A stretch of DNA of 5,211 nt, taken from the NCBI GenBank assembly GCA_009774615.1, contig VSOC01000028.1:31841-37051 (forward strand). Direction: 5' to 3'. Every line of letters starts with the position of its first letter. The stretch's first letter is position 1. Below, in pieces: positions 1 through 5,211 of this stretch. Made by a program: the position numbers and the translations under genes. The notes under the pieces are model-generated. The model saw nothing but the letters and a program-made list of their open reading frames with translations, searched no databases and was not told the origin of the DNA. The DNA comes from Lachnospiraceae bacterium (lineage in GTDB: Bacteria > Bacillota > Clostridia > Lachnospirales > Lachnospiraceae).

Positions 1-351
1 TATGCGGGAAACATACTTGAATGGAATCACAAGAATACAATTATAGTTACTGCAAACGAAAAAGGACTTCCCAGCTATAGTATGTTTGATATCATAGAAA
101 TTAAAAAAGATGGAAAAATTTTCAACTATAACTATGATGAGTTTTTATACCACTTTTTTTCTTATCTGCAAAATACATATTGCAACGCAGAAGACCTGAC
201 AGAAATTCCTGATTCAGTAAAAATCAAACAGGCATTTCATTTTGCCTATAATCAAGACCGATATAATCCAAAACATATAGACTATGATAAACTATGTAAA
301 AAAATAGGGACAAATGTTTACGAAGTTCCACAGTACAAAGAATATAGATGA
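1..351 (+). CDS. C-terminal part of a hypothetical protein, possibly SMI1/KNR4 (SUKH)-like
   Basis: The reading frame is open from the first base of the window and ends at TGA 349-351, so 116 C-terminal residues are present and the true start lies to the left. The ATG at 82 is internal: coding continues upstream of it and no ribosome binding site precedes it. The fragment is rich in Tyr, Phe, Asn and Lys, with no membrane segment or signal peptide. The stretch around residues 30-52 (FDIIEIKKDGKIFNYNYDEF) resembles the end of SMI1/KNR4 (SUKH) proteins, where a Gly-containing beta hairpin precedes a helix of the 'sFeeFl' type. SUKH proteins are often immunity proteins of polymorphic toxin systems. 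The resemblance is weak and the family call is a guess; the existence of the coding region is much better supported. GC-rich DNA begins directly after the stop. Confidence 0.6.
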   Translation, partial: YAGNILEWNHKNTIIVTANEKGLPSYSMFDIIEIKKDGKIFNYNYDEFLYHFFSYLQNTYCNAEDLTEIPDSVKIKQAFHFAYNQDRYNPKHIDYDKLCKKIGTNVYEVPQYKEYR

Positions 352-352
352 A

Positions 353-546
353 AGGAACCGCCGCACACATGGGTATATTTGTCAAAGGAAACTCGGAATG
401 CCCGATAAAGCGGGGCAGGCCCTCCACTCCGTTACTTCCTCGTAATCCTATGCTGCTATCGCAGCTTGTCAGATGGGGCTTGCACCCCACCTGACTGGGG
501 CAAGTCCCCCCAACCCACCGCTTTCGTCTTTGCGACTTAGAAGCGG
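353..546. other. GC-rich, hairpin-rich block between two gene fragments
   Basis: Base composition changes sharply just after the stop of the first gene and returns to AT-rich at about 547, where the ATPase relic becomes recognisable. The block contains a chain of inverted repeats: GCTGC/GCAGC (452-465), an 11-bp imperfect stem at 468-495, GGGG/CCCC at 497-509, and CCGCTT/AAGCGG at 518-546. The only open frame starting with ATG (369-494, 41 codons) has no recognisable motif. The block looks like a foreign insertion or the scar of a mobile element, for example non-coding DNA next to an ICE mobilisation region; that origin is inference. No transposase, terminal repeats or target duplications were seen. 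Confidence 0.5.
468..509. repeat. Tandem GC-rich inverted repeats (two adjacent hairpins)
   Basis: GTCAGATGGGG (468-478) pairs with CCCCACCTGAC (485-495) around the six-base loop CTTGCA, with a single A/C mismatch. One base later, GGGG (497-500) and CCCC (506-509) form a second small stem around CAAGT. The CTTG in the first loop and the CAAG in the second can also pair, so alternative folds exist. No T-run follows, so this is not a simple intrinsic terminator. Confidence 0.6.
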
Positions 547-800
547 GAAACTTCCTTGATAGGTTAAATCCGGATACTCCATCCGAAGCTTACAAATCAA
601 TAGCCTTTACACGATTTTTTGTTGATAAAACCTGGCTTGTTCATGATATTCTTCAATCCCTAAAACCGGACAACCAACGCTATATCTGTATCACCCGCCC
701 CAGGCGTTTTGGAAAAACAGTTATGGCAAATATGATTGAAGCCTTTTTCGGAAAAACAACAGGCTGCCCTTCCCTGTTTGAGCACTTGGAAATTTCAATC
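546..800 (+). pseudogene. Relic of an AAA-ATPase-like (PF09820-type) gene, N-terminus only
   Basis: Read in the frame of position 546, this stretch encodes about 85 residues that follow the N-terminal pattern of the AAA-ATPase-like family. They start with GNFLDRLNPDTPSEAYKS, then have FVDKTWLVHDIL (strand-helix leading to the P loop), then the Walker A segment ICITRPRRFGKT (about 684-719), then MANMIEAFFGK. The intact gene at 1969 has the same arrangement (IDKTNFIKEW, TRPRRFGKT, MNMLERF) but differs elsewhere, so the relic is a diverged paralogue. There is no good start codon: the frame runs back into the GC-rich block to a stop at 492-494 without ATG before 723, and the ATG at 723 lies after the P loop. 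After about 800 the resemblance ends; the frame stays open to 1031 only because it overlaps the antisense 53-codon gene. Walker B and the nuclease domain are missing. It is most likely non-functional. Confidence 0.75.
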
Positions 801-893
801 ATCATTATGCTTTTTTATTCACAAGATACTTGGCAAATATTTTATTTACACCCGCAAGCTCCGCTAGACCAAGGAAAACAAACCGTTTTACGT
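801..893. other. Short non-coding stretch between relic and small gene
   Basis: AT-rich DNA between the last recognisable codons of the ATPase relic and the 3' end of the minus-strand small gene. No hairpin plus T-run was found that could end transcription of the small gene, and no separate coding signal was seen. Confidence 0.4.
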
Positions 894-1055
894 TTACAGA
901 ATCAAAAAGCGCCAATGGTTCTTATTTTTATAGTATTCAGACATTTTTCTTGCTTCTTCCAGGCTGAAATATCCCTGCTCATAGATTTGAACATATACGC
1001 CAGAAATATCCAGGACAACAACTCTACATAAATTGTCTGAAAATGATGTAAGCAT
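894..1055 (-). CDS. Small protein of unknown function, divergent from XRE regulator (53 aa)
   Basis: A 53-codon gene, not recognised. ATG at 1055-1053 is preceded by GGAGGTG (1067-1061) at good spacing. The same frame is open to an ATG at 1121, but that start has no ribosome binding site, so the shorter protein is preferred. A perfect sigma-A promoter lies upstream (1160-1188), giving a leader of roughly 100 bases. The product begins with MLTSFSDNLCRVVVLD, followed by a likely second strand (VYVQIYEQG), a charged helix (SLEEARKMSEYYKNK) and a short strand (HWRFLIL) at the C-terminus: a possible small beta-beta-alpha-beta fold. There is no signal peptide or clear membrane helix. It is transcribed away from the XRE gene and likely repressed by it through operators in the shared intergenic region. 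Cro-like factor, antirepressor, toxin or antitoxin roles are all open. The consensus promoter and ribosome binding site are the main evidence that it is real. Confidence 0.7.
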   Translation of the reverse strand: MLTSFSDNLCRVVVLDISGVYVQIYEQGYFSLEEARKMSEYYKNKNHWRFLIL

Positions 1056-1060
1056 AAAAA

Positions 1061-1067
1061 CACCTCC
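1061..1067 (-). promoter_or_regulatory. Ribosome binding site that sets the start of the 53-aa gene
   Basis: GGAGGTG on the minus strand, five bases before ATG 1055-1053. It favours this start over the in-frame ATG at 1121, which lacks such a site. Confidence 0.8.
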
Positions 1068-1122
1068 GTTTCTTAAAAAATGTGTTGCTTCCATTAAAAA
1101 AAAAGGATATAATTGATACATG

Positions 1123-1149
1123 AAAACATTCGATTGCTTCGAATATTTT
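1123..1149. promoter_or_regulatory. Second inverted repeat, likely additional operator
   Basis: ATTCGA (1128-1133) and TCGAAT (1139-1144) are perfect 6-bp arms around TTGCT. After one mismatch the arms continue as AAAA/TTTT (1123-1126 and 1146-1149). It shares CGAATATTTT with the first operator candidate (1140-1149 and 1169-1178), the copies being 29 bases apart in the same orientation. It sits just downstream of the predicted start point of the small-gene transcript. Confidence 0.5.
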
Positions 1150-1159
1150 TATATTTTTC

Positions 1160-1188
1160 ATTATATTACGAATATTTTCGTTTGTCAA
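1160..1188 (-). promoter_or_regulatory. Consensus sigma-A promoter for the 53-aa gene
   Basis: On the minus strand TTGACA (1188-1183) and TATAAT (1165-1160) are separated by exactly 17 bases. Both hexamers match the sigma-A consensus at every position. Transcription should start near 1153. The palindrome ACGAATATTTTCGT occupies most of the spacer, so this strong promoter is probably kept off by a repressor bound there. Confidence 0.85.
1168..1181. promoter_or_regulatory. Palindromic operator candidate inside the promoter spacer
   Basis: ACGAA (1168-1172) and TTCGT (1177-1181) form a perfect inverted repeat around TATT. The site lies between the -35 and -10 boxes of the minus-strand promoter, a standard position for a dimeric HTH repressor. 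The divergent XRE protein is the obvious candidate ligand (inference). Confidence 0.6.
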
Positions 1189-1210
1189 GAAGAATTTTGG
1201 AGGATTTTCG

Positions 1211-1870
1211 ATGAATCTTGTAAATAATATAAAAGCATTATGTGAAGTAAAGAAACTGTCCATATCTGACTTAGAAACTAAATTGAACTTTTCGCGTTCC
1301 AGCATTTCCAAATGGGATAAGAGTCAGCCAACCATTAGCAGAGTGTTACAGGTAGCTGATTTGTTTGATGTTTCTGTTGATTTTCTTTGTAAATCTGAGT
1401 TTTATAAGGAAAAAGATTTAACGACATTATTTATCGATACTCTCATAAAGAAAACAAGTGAAGAAACTATACAATGGACATTTCTGAATAGTCAGGACAG
1501 CGAACATGATAAGATAAGATATACAAATGAATTGTATGATCACTTTAATATAGAGTATTATGAAGATTATGAAGGCCAAATAGACAAATATGACCGTGTA
1601 AATATTTATTATATAACAAGTGATAAAAACATTGTTTATTTTATCGATCAAACCATTTATCTTTCTACAGGGGAAGAGGTTGACCCAATAGATGCGTATT
1701 ATTATTATATAGCACTAAAAGATATAGACGATAAACAGGGAAATTATATCATCAGGGAACCCTCAAAAAAAGAACTGGAAAAATTATATAAAGAAATAAA
1801 AAATTCATATTATGAGAAACCCAAGCAGAAAAAATTTGACAATTTTATTAAAGATTTTATTTCCCTGTAA
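1211..1870 (+). CDS. XRE/Cro-family transcriptional regulator with unknown C-terminal domain
   Basis: A 219-residue protein. Residues 1-63 form a helix-turn-helix of the XRE/Cro type: a first helix (NNIKALCEVKKL), the HTH core SISDLETKLNFSRSSISKWD, and the family's closing pattern ISRVLQVADLFDVSVDFLC. Residues 64-219 are rich in Tyr, Asp and Lys, with probable beta strands (VNIYYIT, NIVYFIDQTIYL) and a charged C-terminal helix; this part was not recognised and may sense a ligand or mediate dimerisation. No Ser/Lys autoprotease pattern of the LexA/CI type was seen. The ATG at 1211 follows GGAGG (1199-1203) at ideal spacing. The protein probably represses the divergent 53-aa gene through the palindromes at 1123-1181, and perhaps itself. 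The ATPase-nuclease gene follows 98 bases downstream on the same strand and could be co-transcribed. Confidence 0.9.
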   Translation: MNLVNNIKALCEVKKLSISDLETKLNFSRSSISKWDKSQPTISRVLQVADLFDVSVDFLCKSEFYKEKDLTTLFIDTLIKKTSEETIQWTFLNSQDSEHDKIRYTNELYDHFNIEYYEDYEGQIDKYDRVNIYYITSDKNIVYFIDQTIYLSTGEEVDPIDAYYYYIALKDIDDKQGNYIIREPSKKELEKLYKEIKNSYYEKPKQKKFDNFIKDFISL

Positions 1871-1968
1871 TTTCCGGATTTAAGCTATTCACTGCAGCAC
1901 TTTAGAACATACTTGTAAAATAGAATCGCTGCAATAAAAGAAACACTTCAGCTCCAAAAGGGGGACTT
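1871..1968 (+). other. Spacer between regulator and ATPase-nuclease gene
   Basis: No intrinsic terminator is visible, so read-through from the regulator is possible. TGCAGC (1893-1898) and GCTGCA (1928-1933) form a widely spaced 6-bp inverted repeat. TAGAAT (1921-1926) could serve as a -10 box but lacks a good -35 partner. The ribosome binding site GGGGG (1960-1964) precedes the ATPase ATG by only four bases. Confidence 0.4.
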
Positions 1969-3660
1969 ATGGCAAGAACTGTAGCAATAGGATACCAGGA
2001 TTTTGAAACTATCCGTCAAAAAGAATATTTCTATATTGATAAAACAAATTTCATCAAAGAATGGTGGGAAAATGGGGATAATGTAACTCTAATTACTCGT
2101 CCCAGAAGATTTGGAAAAACCTTGAATATGAATATGCTGGAGAGATTTCTTTCCATCGAATATACAGGACAGGGTGAAATTTTTAAAGGATTATCCATAA
2201 TGAAGGATGAGAATTATCAGAAACTTCAAGGTACCTGGCCGGTTATTTCTTTAAGCTTTGCTGATGTAAAAGCAAATACATTTCTCATCGCAAAAGAAAA
2301 AATTTGTATGCTTATCCGTGAGCTGTACAATAAGCATGATTATTTACAAACAAAAGAAACACTAAATGAACAGGAGCAGAATTTTTTCAGGAAAATTTTT
2401 GAACCTGTGACAGATTCTGTAGTTTCCTATTCCTTAAAAAATTTGTCAGGTTATCTCTCACGCTACTATGGTAAAAAAGTTATTATTTTATTTGATGAAT
2501 ATGATACTCCTCTCTATGAAGCCTGGGTAAATGGTTATTGGAAGGAAATGGCAGAATTCATTCGTGGATTATTTAATTCCACCTTCAAGACAAATCCTTA
2601 CCTGGAACGTGCTGTTATGACAGGGATTACCCGAATTAGTAAAGAATCCATTTTCTCTGACTTAAATCATCTGATGGTTGTAACATCAACTTCCGAAATG
2701 TATACCGATTGCTTTGGCTTTACCGAAAAAGAAGTATCTGCTGCACTGCGTGAATATGGGATGCAGGAAAAACTTCCTCTGGTAAAAAAATGGTATGATG
2801 GCTTTACTTTTGGAAGCCGCAAAGATGTTTATAACCCCTGGTCAATTTTAAATTATCTAAAGACCGAAAAGCTTGCCACTTATTGGGCTAACACCAGCAG
2901 CAATCATCTGGTTGATCAATTGATTCGTGAAGGTAATACAAAAATAAAAATATCCATGGAAGATTTGCTGAATGGAAAACACTTGTATAAAGAAATCGAT
3001 GAACAAATTATCTTTGACCAGTTAGATCATGATGAAAATGCCATCTGGAGTTTGTTTTTGGCAAGTGGTTATTTGAAAGTAGAAAACTATACACTAAATG
3101 AAGATACCGGAACCGACTTATATGAACTTTCCCTGACGAATAAAGAAGTACAGATTATGTTTCAGAAAATGATTAGAAAATGGTTTTCCGGAACAGACAT
3201 TGTTTATAATGACTTTATCAAAGCTATGCTGAATAATGATGTAAAATCGATGAATATTTATATGAATAAAATTGCATTGACAACATTCAGCTATTTCGAC
3301 AGCGGAAGGAAGCCATCTGAGGAAGCACAGCCGGAACGATTCTATCACGGTTTTGTACTGGGACTGGTGGTGGAACTGGCAGAACGCTATAACATAACTT
3401 CTAACCGGGAAAGCGGATTTGGACGATATGATGTTATGCTGGAACCGAAAAGGAAAGATGACTTTGCTGTGATTATGGAATTTAAGGTGAGGGAAACGGA
3501 AGAAGAAGCCTCACTTGAAGAAACGGCAAATGAAGCGCTGGAACAGATAGAAAGGCAGAAATACGCAGCATCCCTGGAAGCCAGAGGAATAGCCGCAGCC
3601 AAAATCAGGAAATATGGTTTTGCTTTTGAGGGGAAGAAGGTTTTGATAAGGTCTTCATAA
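1969..3660 (+). CDS. AAA-ATPase-like protein with C-terminal PD-(D/E)XK nuclease domain
   Basis: A complete 563-residue protein of the AAA-ATPase-like (PF09820) plus PD-(D/E)XK nuclease (PF08011) architecture, common and often multi-copy in Clostridia and Bacteroidetes; its cellular role is not established. The N-terminal ATPase domain has FYIDKTNFI (21-29), Walker A RPRRFGKT (44-51), Walker B IILFDEYDTP (172-181) and a conserved TGITRISKESIFSDLN block (218-233) that probably contributes a sensor residue. The middle includes KKWYDGFTFG and YNPWSI, typical of the family. The nuclease domain begins around FYHGF (458-462) and has GFGRYD with Asp488, then EFK with Glu504 and Lys506, then Gln526 in ALEQIERQKY: a complete D...ExK set. 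The start is supported by GGGGG four bases upstream and by matching the usual N-terminus. It is likely cytoplasmic and has no signal peptide. It may share a transcript with the XRE gene upstream. The relic at 546-800 is a diverged copy of its N-terminus. Confidence 0.92.
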   Translation: MARTVAIGYQDFETIRQKEYFYIDKTNFIKEWWENGDNVTLITRPRRFGKTLNMNMLERFLSIEYTGQGEIFKGLSIMKDENYQKLQGTWPVISLSFADVKANTFLIAKEKICMLIRELYNKHDYLQTKETLNEQEQNFFRKIFEPVTDSVVSYSLKNLSGYLSRYYGKKVIILFDEYDTPLYEAWVNGYWKEMAEFIRGLFNSTFKTNPYLERAVMTGITRISKESIFSDLNHLMVVTSTSEMYTDCFGFTEKEVSAALREYGMQEKLPLVKKWYDGFTFGSRKDVYNPWSILNYLKTEKLATYWANTSSNHLVDQLIREGNTKIKISMEDLLNGKHLYKEIDEQIIFDQLDHDENAIWSLFLASGYLKVENYTLNEDTGTDLYELSLTNKEVQIMFQKMIRKWFSGTDIVYNDFIKAMLNNDVKSMNIYMNKIALTTFSYFDSGRKPSEEAQPERFYHGFVLGLVVELAERYNITSNRESGFGRYDVMLEPKRKDDFAVIMEFKVRETEEEASLEETANEALEQIERQKYAASLEARGIAAAKIRKYGFAFEGKKVLIRSS

Positions 3661-3769
3661 CCATTTATTGGATTTATATGGAAAAATGGGATTATCCTAT
3701 ATTACAATGTCCGATGAAGAAATCTCAGAAGAACTAGAAACTGTACGATATTTAAAGGAAATAAGCTAA
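3650..3769 (+). pseudogene. Possible C-terminal remnant of an unknown gene
   Basis: After the ATPase stop, a short frame open from 3650 to TAA 3767-3769 reads ...HLLDLYGKMGLSYI, then TMSDEEISEELETVRYLKEI. The end is amphipathic and strongly helical, like a real protein C-terminus. ATG at 3686 has no ribosome binding site. It could be the tail of a deleted gene or a chance frame; no family was recognised. Confidence 0.25.
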
Positions 3770-3810
3770 CAAAAATTTTTTGGTCTTCCTAATAGTTTAT
3801 CATTCATAGC

Positions 3811-3855
3811 ATTTACACCTGCTGAGCCTTAAGGGAGGGAGCAGGTGTAAGTTTT
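3811..3855 (+). terminator. Intrinsic terminator between convergent gene groups
   Basis: TTACACCTGCT (3813-3823) pairs perfectly with AGCAGGTGTAA (3840-3850). Two further pairs (one G-U) extend the stem to 3811-3852, and TTTT follows at 3852-3855. The loop is 16 bases and contains CCTTAAGG. The T-run lies on the plus-strand side, so it should stop transcripts from the ATPase-nuclease gene. It also lies 18 bases beyond the hicB stop and may help end that minus-strand transcript, although no T-run follows in that direction. Confidence 0.75.
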
Positions 3856-3869
3856 ACCATCTAATCCTT

Positions 3870-4283
3870 TCACGCATTATAATTTTGAGGCAAACGGAAT
3901 ATTTGCATAAGTCCATCCTGAAGCACTTGAGAACAGTTTACGCCCCGCTTTTCTGCCAATGCAGCCATCCATGCAGGAAGTGAAACATTTTTACGCACAG
4001 AGCGAGTATCTGTTGCCGCCCGATATGCAAATGTATCAATACGGATAATCGAACAAAAAGCATTTTCGGGAATATCCAATTCAGGTTGCGGCGTAGCAGG
4101 AGGAATCTCGTTTCCTTCATCTTCGGCTACAACAAGCCAGCCGCTGGCAGCATCTGTAATCATCTCAATCGCATCTTCAATACTGTTTCCCGTAGTAATA
4201 CATCCGGGAAGATCAGGTACTCTGCAATAATATTTGCTTTTATCTTCGTTTGGAATTAATGTTGCAGTATAAATATAGTTCAC
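3870..4283 (-). CDS. hicB: HicB-family antitoxin
   Basis: A 137-residue antitoxin that should bind and neutralise HicA and repress the operon. The GTG at 4283-4281 is chosen as start because AAGGAGG (4297-4291) precedes it by seven bases; the frame extends to an ATG at 4325 with no such site. The N-terminal domain shows the HicB partial RNase H-like pattern: YTATLIP, then YYCRVPDLPGCITTGNSIEDAI (residues 18-39) with the PDLPGC signature, followed by a helix of the 'A..WL' type. The C-terminal part, RKNVSLPAWMAALAEKRG (from residue 97) and SQVLQDGLMQIF, is a ribbon-helix-helix-like DNA-binding region. It lies 45 bases downstream of hicA, the usual toxin-first order. A candidate operator is the tandem repeat in the hicA promoter. 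Confidence 0.92.
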   Translation of the reverse strand: MNYIYTATLIPNEDKSKYYCRVPDLPGCITTGNSIEDAIEMITDAASGWLVVAEDEGNEIPPATPQPELDIPENAFCSIIRIDTFAYRAATDTRSVRKNVSLPAWMAALAEKRGVNCSQVLQDGLMQIFRLPQNYNA

Positions 4284-4328
4284 GAATTTTCCTCCTTTAC
4301 TGGTGGCACGAAACCTATTATTCATTCA

Positions 4329-4514
4329 CTATCTTCCACCCTGCTTAATTTCTTTGCGAATATAGCGCAGATCATCTTCATCAAAATGCCCGCGCTTCAA
4401 TGGAATAGAATATTTTGTTTCGGGATTATAATAAATATCATGGTTTCCACCACTTCGCTTAAATATGTATCCATTAGCGTTCAAATCCTTGATAGCTGTG
4501 TTCCTCGGGTTCAT
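4329..4514 (-). CDS. hicA: HicA-family mRNA interferase toxin
   Basis: A 61-residue toxin with a dsRBD-like fold that cleaves mRNA during translation and is held inactive by HicB. The start at 4514-4512 is set by AAGGAGG (4527-4521), six bases upstream; a longer frame to 4556 runs through the promoter and is rejected. Family marks are the N-terminal helix ending in NGYIFKRSGGNHDIYYNPE with the catalytic His at residue 25, then SIPLKRGHFDEDDLRYIRKEI, matching the HicA ending in which a strand leads to the C-terminal helix. The length is typical. All expected key residues are present, so the toxin looks functional. It is co-transcribed with hicB from the promoter at 4536-4564. Confidence 0.93.
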   Translation of the reverse strand: MNPRNTAIKDLNANGYIFKRSGGNHDIYYNPETKYSIPLKRGHFDEDDLRYIRKEIKQGGR

Positions 4515-4535
4515 TATCATCCTCCTTATGATAAT

Positions 4536-4564
4536 ATTATACACAATAATACACAATCATTCAA
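4536..4564 (-). promoter_or_regulatory. Promoter of hicA-hicB
   Basis: On the minus strand TTGAAT (4564-4559) and TATAAT (4541-4536) are separated by 17 bases. Transcription should start near 4529, leaving a very short leader (about 15 bases) that consists mostly of the hicA ribosome binding site. Confidence 0.8.
4541..4560. repeat. Tandem 10-bp repeat in the hicAB promoter spacer
   Basis: ACACAATAAT (4541-4550) is followed directly by ACACAATCAT (4551-4560), with one mismatch. The pair fills the -35/-10 spacer and places two identical faces one helical turn apart. It is a candidate HicB or HicAB operator (inference). Confidence 0.45.
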
Positions 4565-4671
4565 GAAAAATTCAAATATAAAATAATAAAAATTAACTTA
4601 CCGCAAAATTCCAAATTACACTCCATAAAAAATTCTTTTATCTTCAGTAAAAAATTTATAATTATTCAACA
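4565..4671. other. AT-rich spacer between hicAB promoter and MazG-like gene
   Basis: Strongly AT-rich, with several A and T runs. No convincing terminator hairpin for the MazG-like gene and no coding signal was seen. Confidence 0.4.
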
Positions 4672-5090
4672 TTAAAGTAAACCCGATGAATTTTCTTGTA
4701 AAATGGATGACTGCATAGATTTTATTGTATCCTTTATAGCTATATCTGGATGTGTCCACAAAGGTGGCTTTTTCACTTTCCCGTCGCTATCCTTTATTAT
4801 ACTACTTTTAACTTCCAGTTTTTTCATATTTGATCTATGCACTATCTGAAATAAAGCATCTGGCTTAATTCCCATTTCAACACAAGTTCCAAGAAGATAA
4901 TATAATAAATCTATCATTGCATCCGCCTGGGCATATATATCTTGTGCTTTCATAAATTCCTGCAGTTCTTCTTCCATCCATTTTGTGCGAATTTCCACCC
5001 GCTCTTTTTTAATTGGCAAAGTATTTTTGACACGGGTTGACCTGTAGCTTTTTGAAAAGATTCAACTAACTTATAAGCTTCGTCAATCAT
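4672..5090 (-). pseudogene. MazG/PRA-PH-like NTP pyrophosphohydrolase, frameshifted near the 5' end
   Basis: All-alpha NTP pyrophosphohydrolases of this type hydrolyse (d)NTPs to monophosphates and pyrophosphate. The 5' part starts at ATG 5090-5088 and reads MIDEAYKLVESFQKATGQPV, as expected for the first helix. At the A run opposite 5024-5028 the frame changes. Adding one A gives SKNTLPIKKERVEIRTKW and then the rest of the family: WMEEELQEF (metal-binding acidic helix), DIYAQADAMIDLLYYLLG (second acidic helix), TCVEMGIKPDALFQIVHRSN, MKKL, and DGKVKKPPLWTHPD near the C-terminus. The repaired protein would be 139 residues, fitting the 419-base span exactly minus one. Without repair, translation ends at 4950-4952 after about 46 codons. 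A TTG at 5019-5017 could start a shortened protein, but without a clear ribosome binding site and lacking the first helix. The ribosome binding site before 5090 is also weak (AAAGAA). A sequencing error cannot be excluded. Confidence 0.8.
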
Positions 5091-5211
5091 ATTTATTTCT
5101 TTATTGAGTAAATAAGTGCAAAATTAACTTAAATTAAAATCATCAAAAAACTTTTAATTCCTTAATTATTTAATTTTTCAAACTTCTTTTGGATTTTCCA
5201 TCCTATTCTCT
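5091..5211. other. AT-rich right end, probably upstream region of the MazG-like gene
   Basis: No open frame with a ribosome binding site. On the minus strand a TTGAAA near the right end could be a -35 box, but no good -10 follows at proper distance, so no promoter is called. Confidence 0.35.

Noticed and set aside
224..490. 88-codon minus-strand ORF spanning the first gene and the GC-rich block
   Set aside because: It is antisense to the better-supported first gene, crosses the composition boundary, and shows no family pattern.
369..494. 41-codon plus-strand ORF within the GC-rich block
   Set aside because: It has an A/G-rich stretch upstream at poor spacing, no recognisable motif, and overlaps strong hairpins; it is probably chance coding in GC-rich DNA.
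497..546. Hairpins after the 468-495 stem as an intrinsic terminator of the first gene
   Set aside because: No T-run follows either stem, and the distance from the stop at 351 is long.
723..1031. Plus-strand ORF starting with ATG at 723 as an intact gene
   Set aside because: Its start lies just after the P loop of the ATPase relic, and its second half is the antisense of the promoter-supported 53-aa gene.
1024..1311. Minus-strand ORF overlapping the XRE gene
   Set aside because: It is a shadow of the HTH-coding region and runs over the divergent promoter.
1..5211. CRISPR array, tRNA or rRNA genes, complete insertion sequence
   Set aside because: No regularly spaced repeats, cloverleaf-like sequences, ribosomal sequence, transposase frame or paired terminal inverted repeats were seen.

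Overview
The window is AT-rich, low-GC Gram-positive DNA. It has strong GGAGG-type ribosome binding sites, consensus sigma-A promoters and GTG/ATG starts. Protein style and gene content suggest a gut-type Clostridia genome (Lachnospiraceae-like); this is an inference from general appearance, not a match to a known genome. It reads as an accessory island: gene relics, a repressor with a divergent small gene, an ATPase-nuclease, a toxin-antitoxin pair and a frameshifted nucleotide hydrolase.

Left part (1-893). The window opens inside a gene whose last 116 codons are present (1-351). An abrupt GC-rich, hairpin-rich block follows (about 353-546). Its right edge meets a relic of an AAA-ATPase-like gene that keeps only the N-terminus and Walker A region (about 546-800).

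Middle (894-3770). A 53-codon minus-strand gene (894-1055) and a plus-strand XRE/Cro-type regulator (1211-1870) diverge from a 155-base intergenic region. That region holds a perfect TTGACA-17-TATAAT promoter for the small gene. The promoter spacer contains a palindrome, and a second, related inverted repeat lies downstream of it. This is the expected layout of a repressor-controlled switch. The regulator is followed by an intact 563-residue AAA-ATPase-like protein with a C-terminal PD-(D/E)XK nuclease domain (1969-3660), the same broad family as the relic. A short unexplained open frame and a strong terminator hairpin (3811-3855) close this part.

Right part (3870-5211). On the minus strand a hicA-hicB toxin-antitoxin pair has its own near-consensus promoter with a tandem 10-bp repeat in the spacer. 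Further upstream is a MazG/PRA-PH-like NTP pyrophosphohydrolase gene broken by one missing base in an A run near its 5' end; restoring that base gives a 139-residue protein. The last ~120 bases are AT-rich with no recognisable gene.

The strongest candidate for an undescribed system is the 53-aa gene / operator / XRE regulator / ATPase-nuclease block. The switch layout is visible in the sequence; any joint function is inference.
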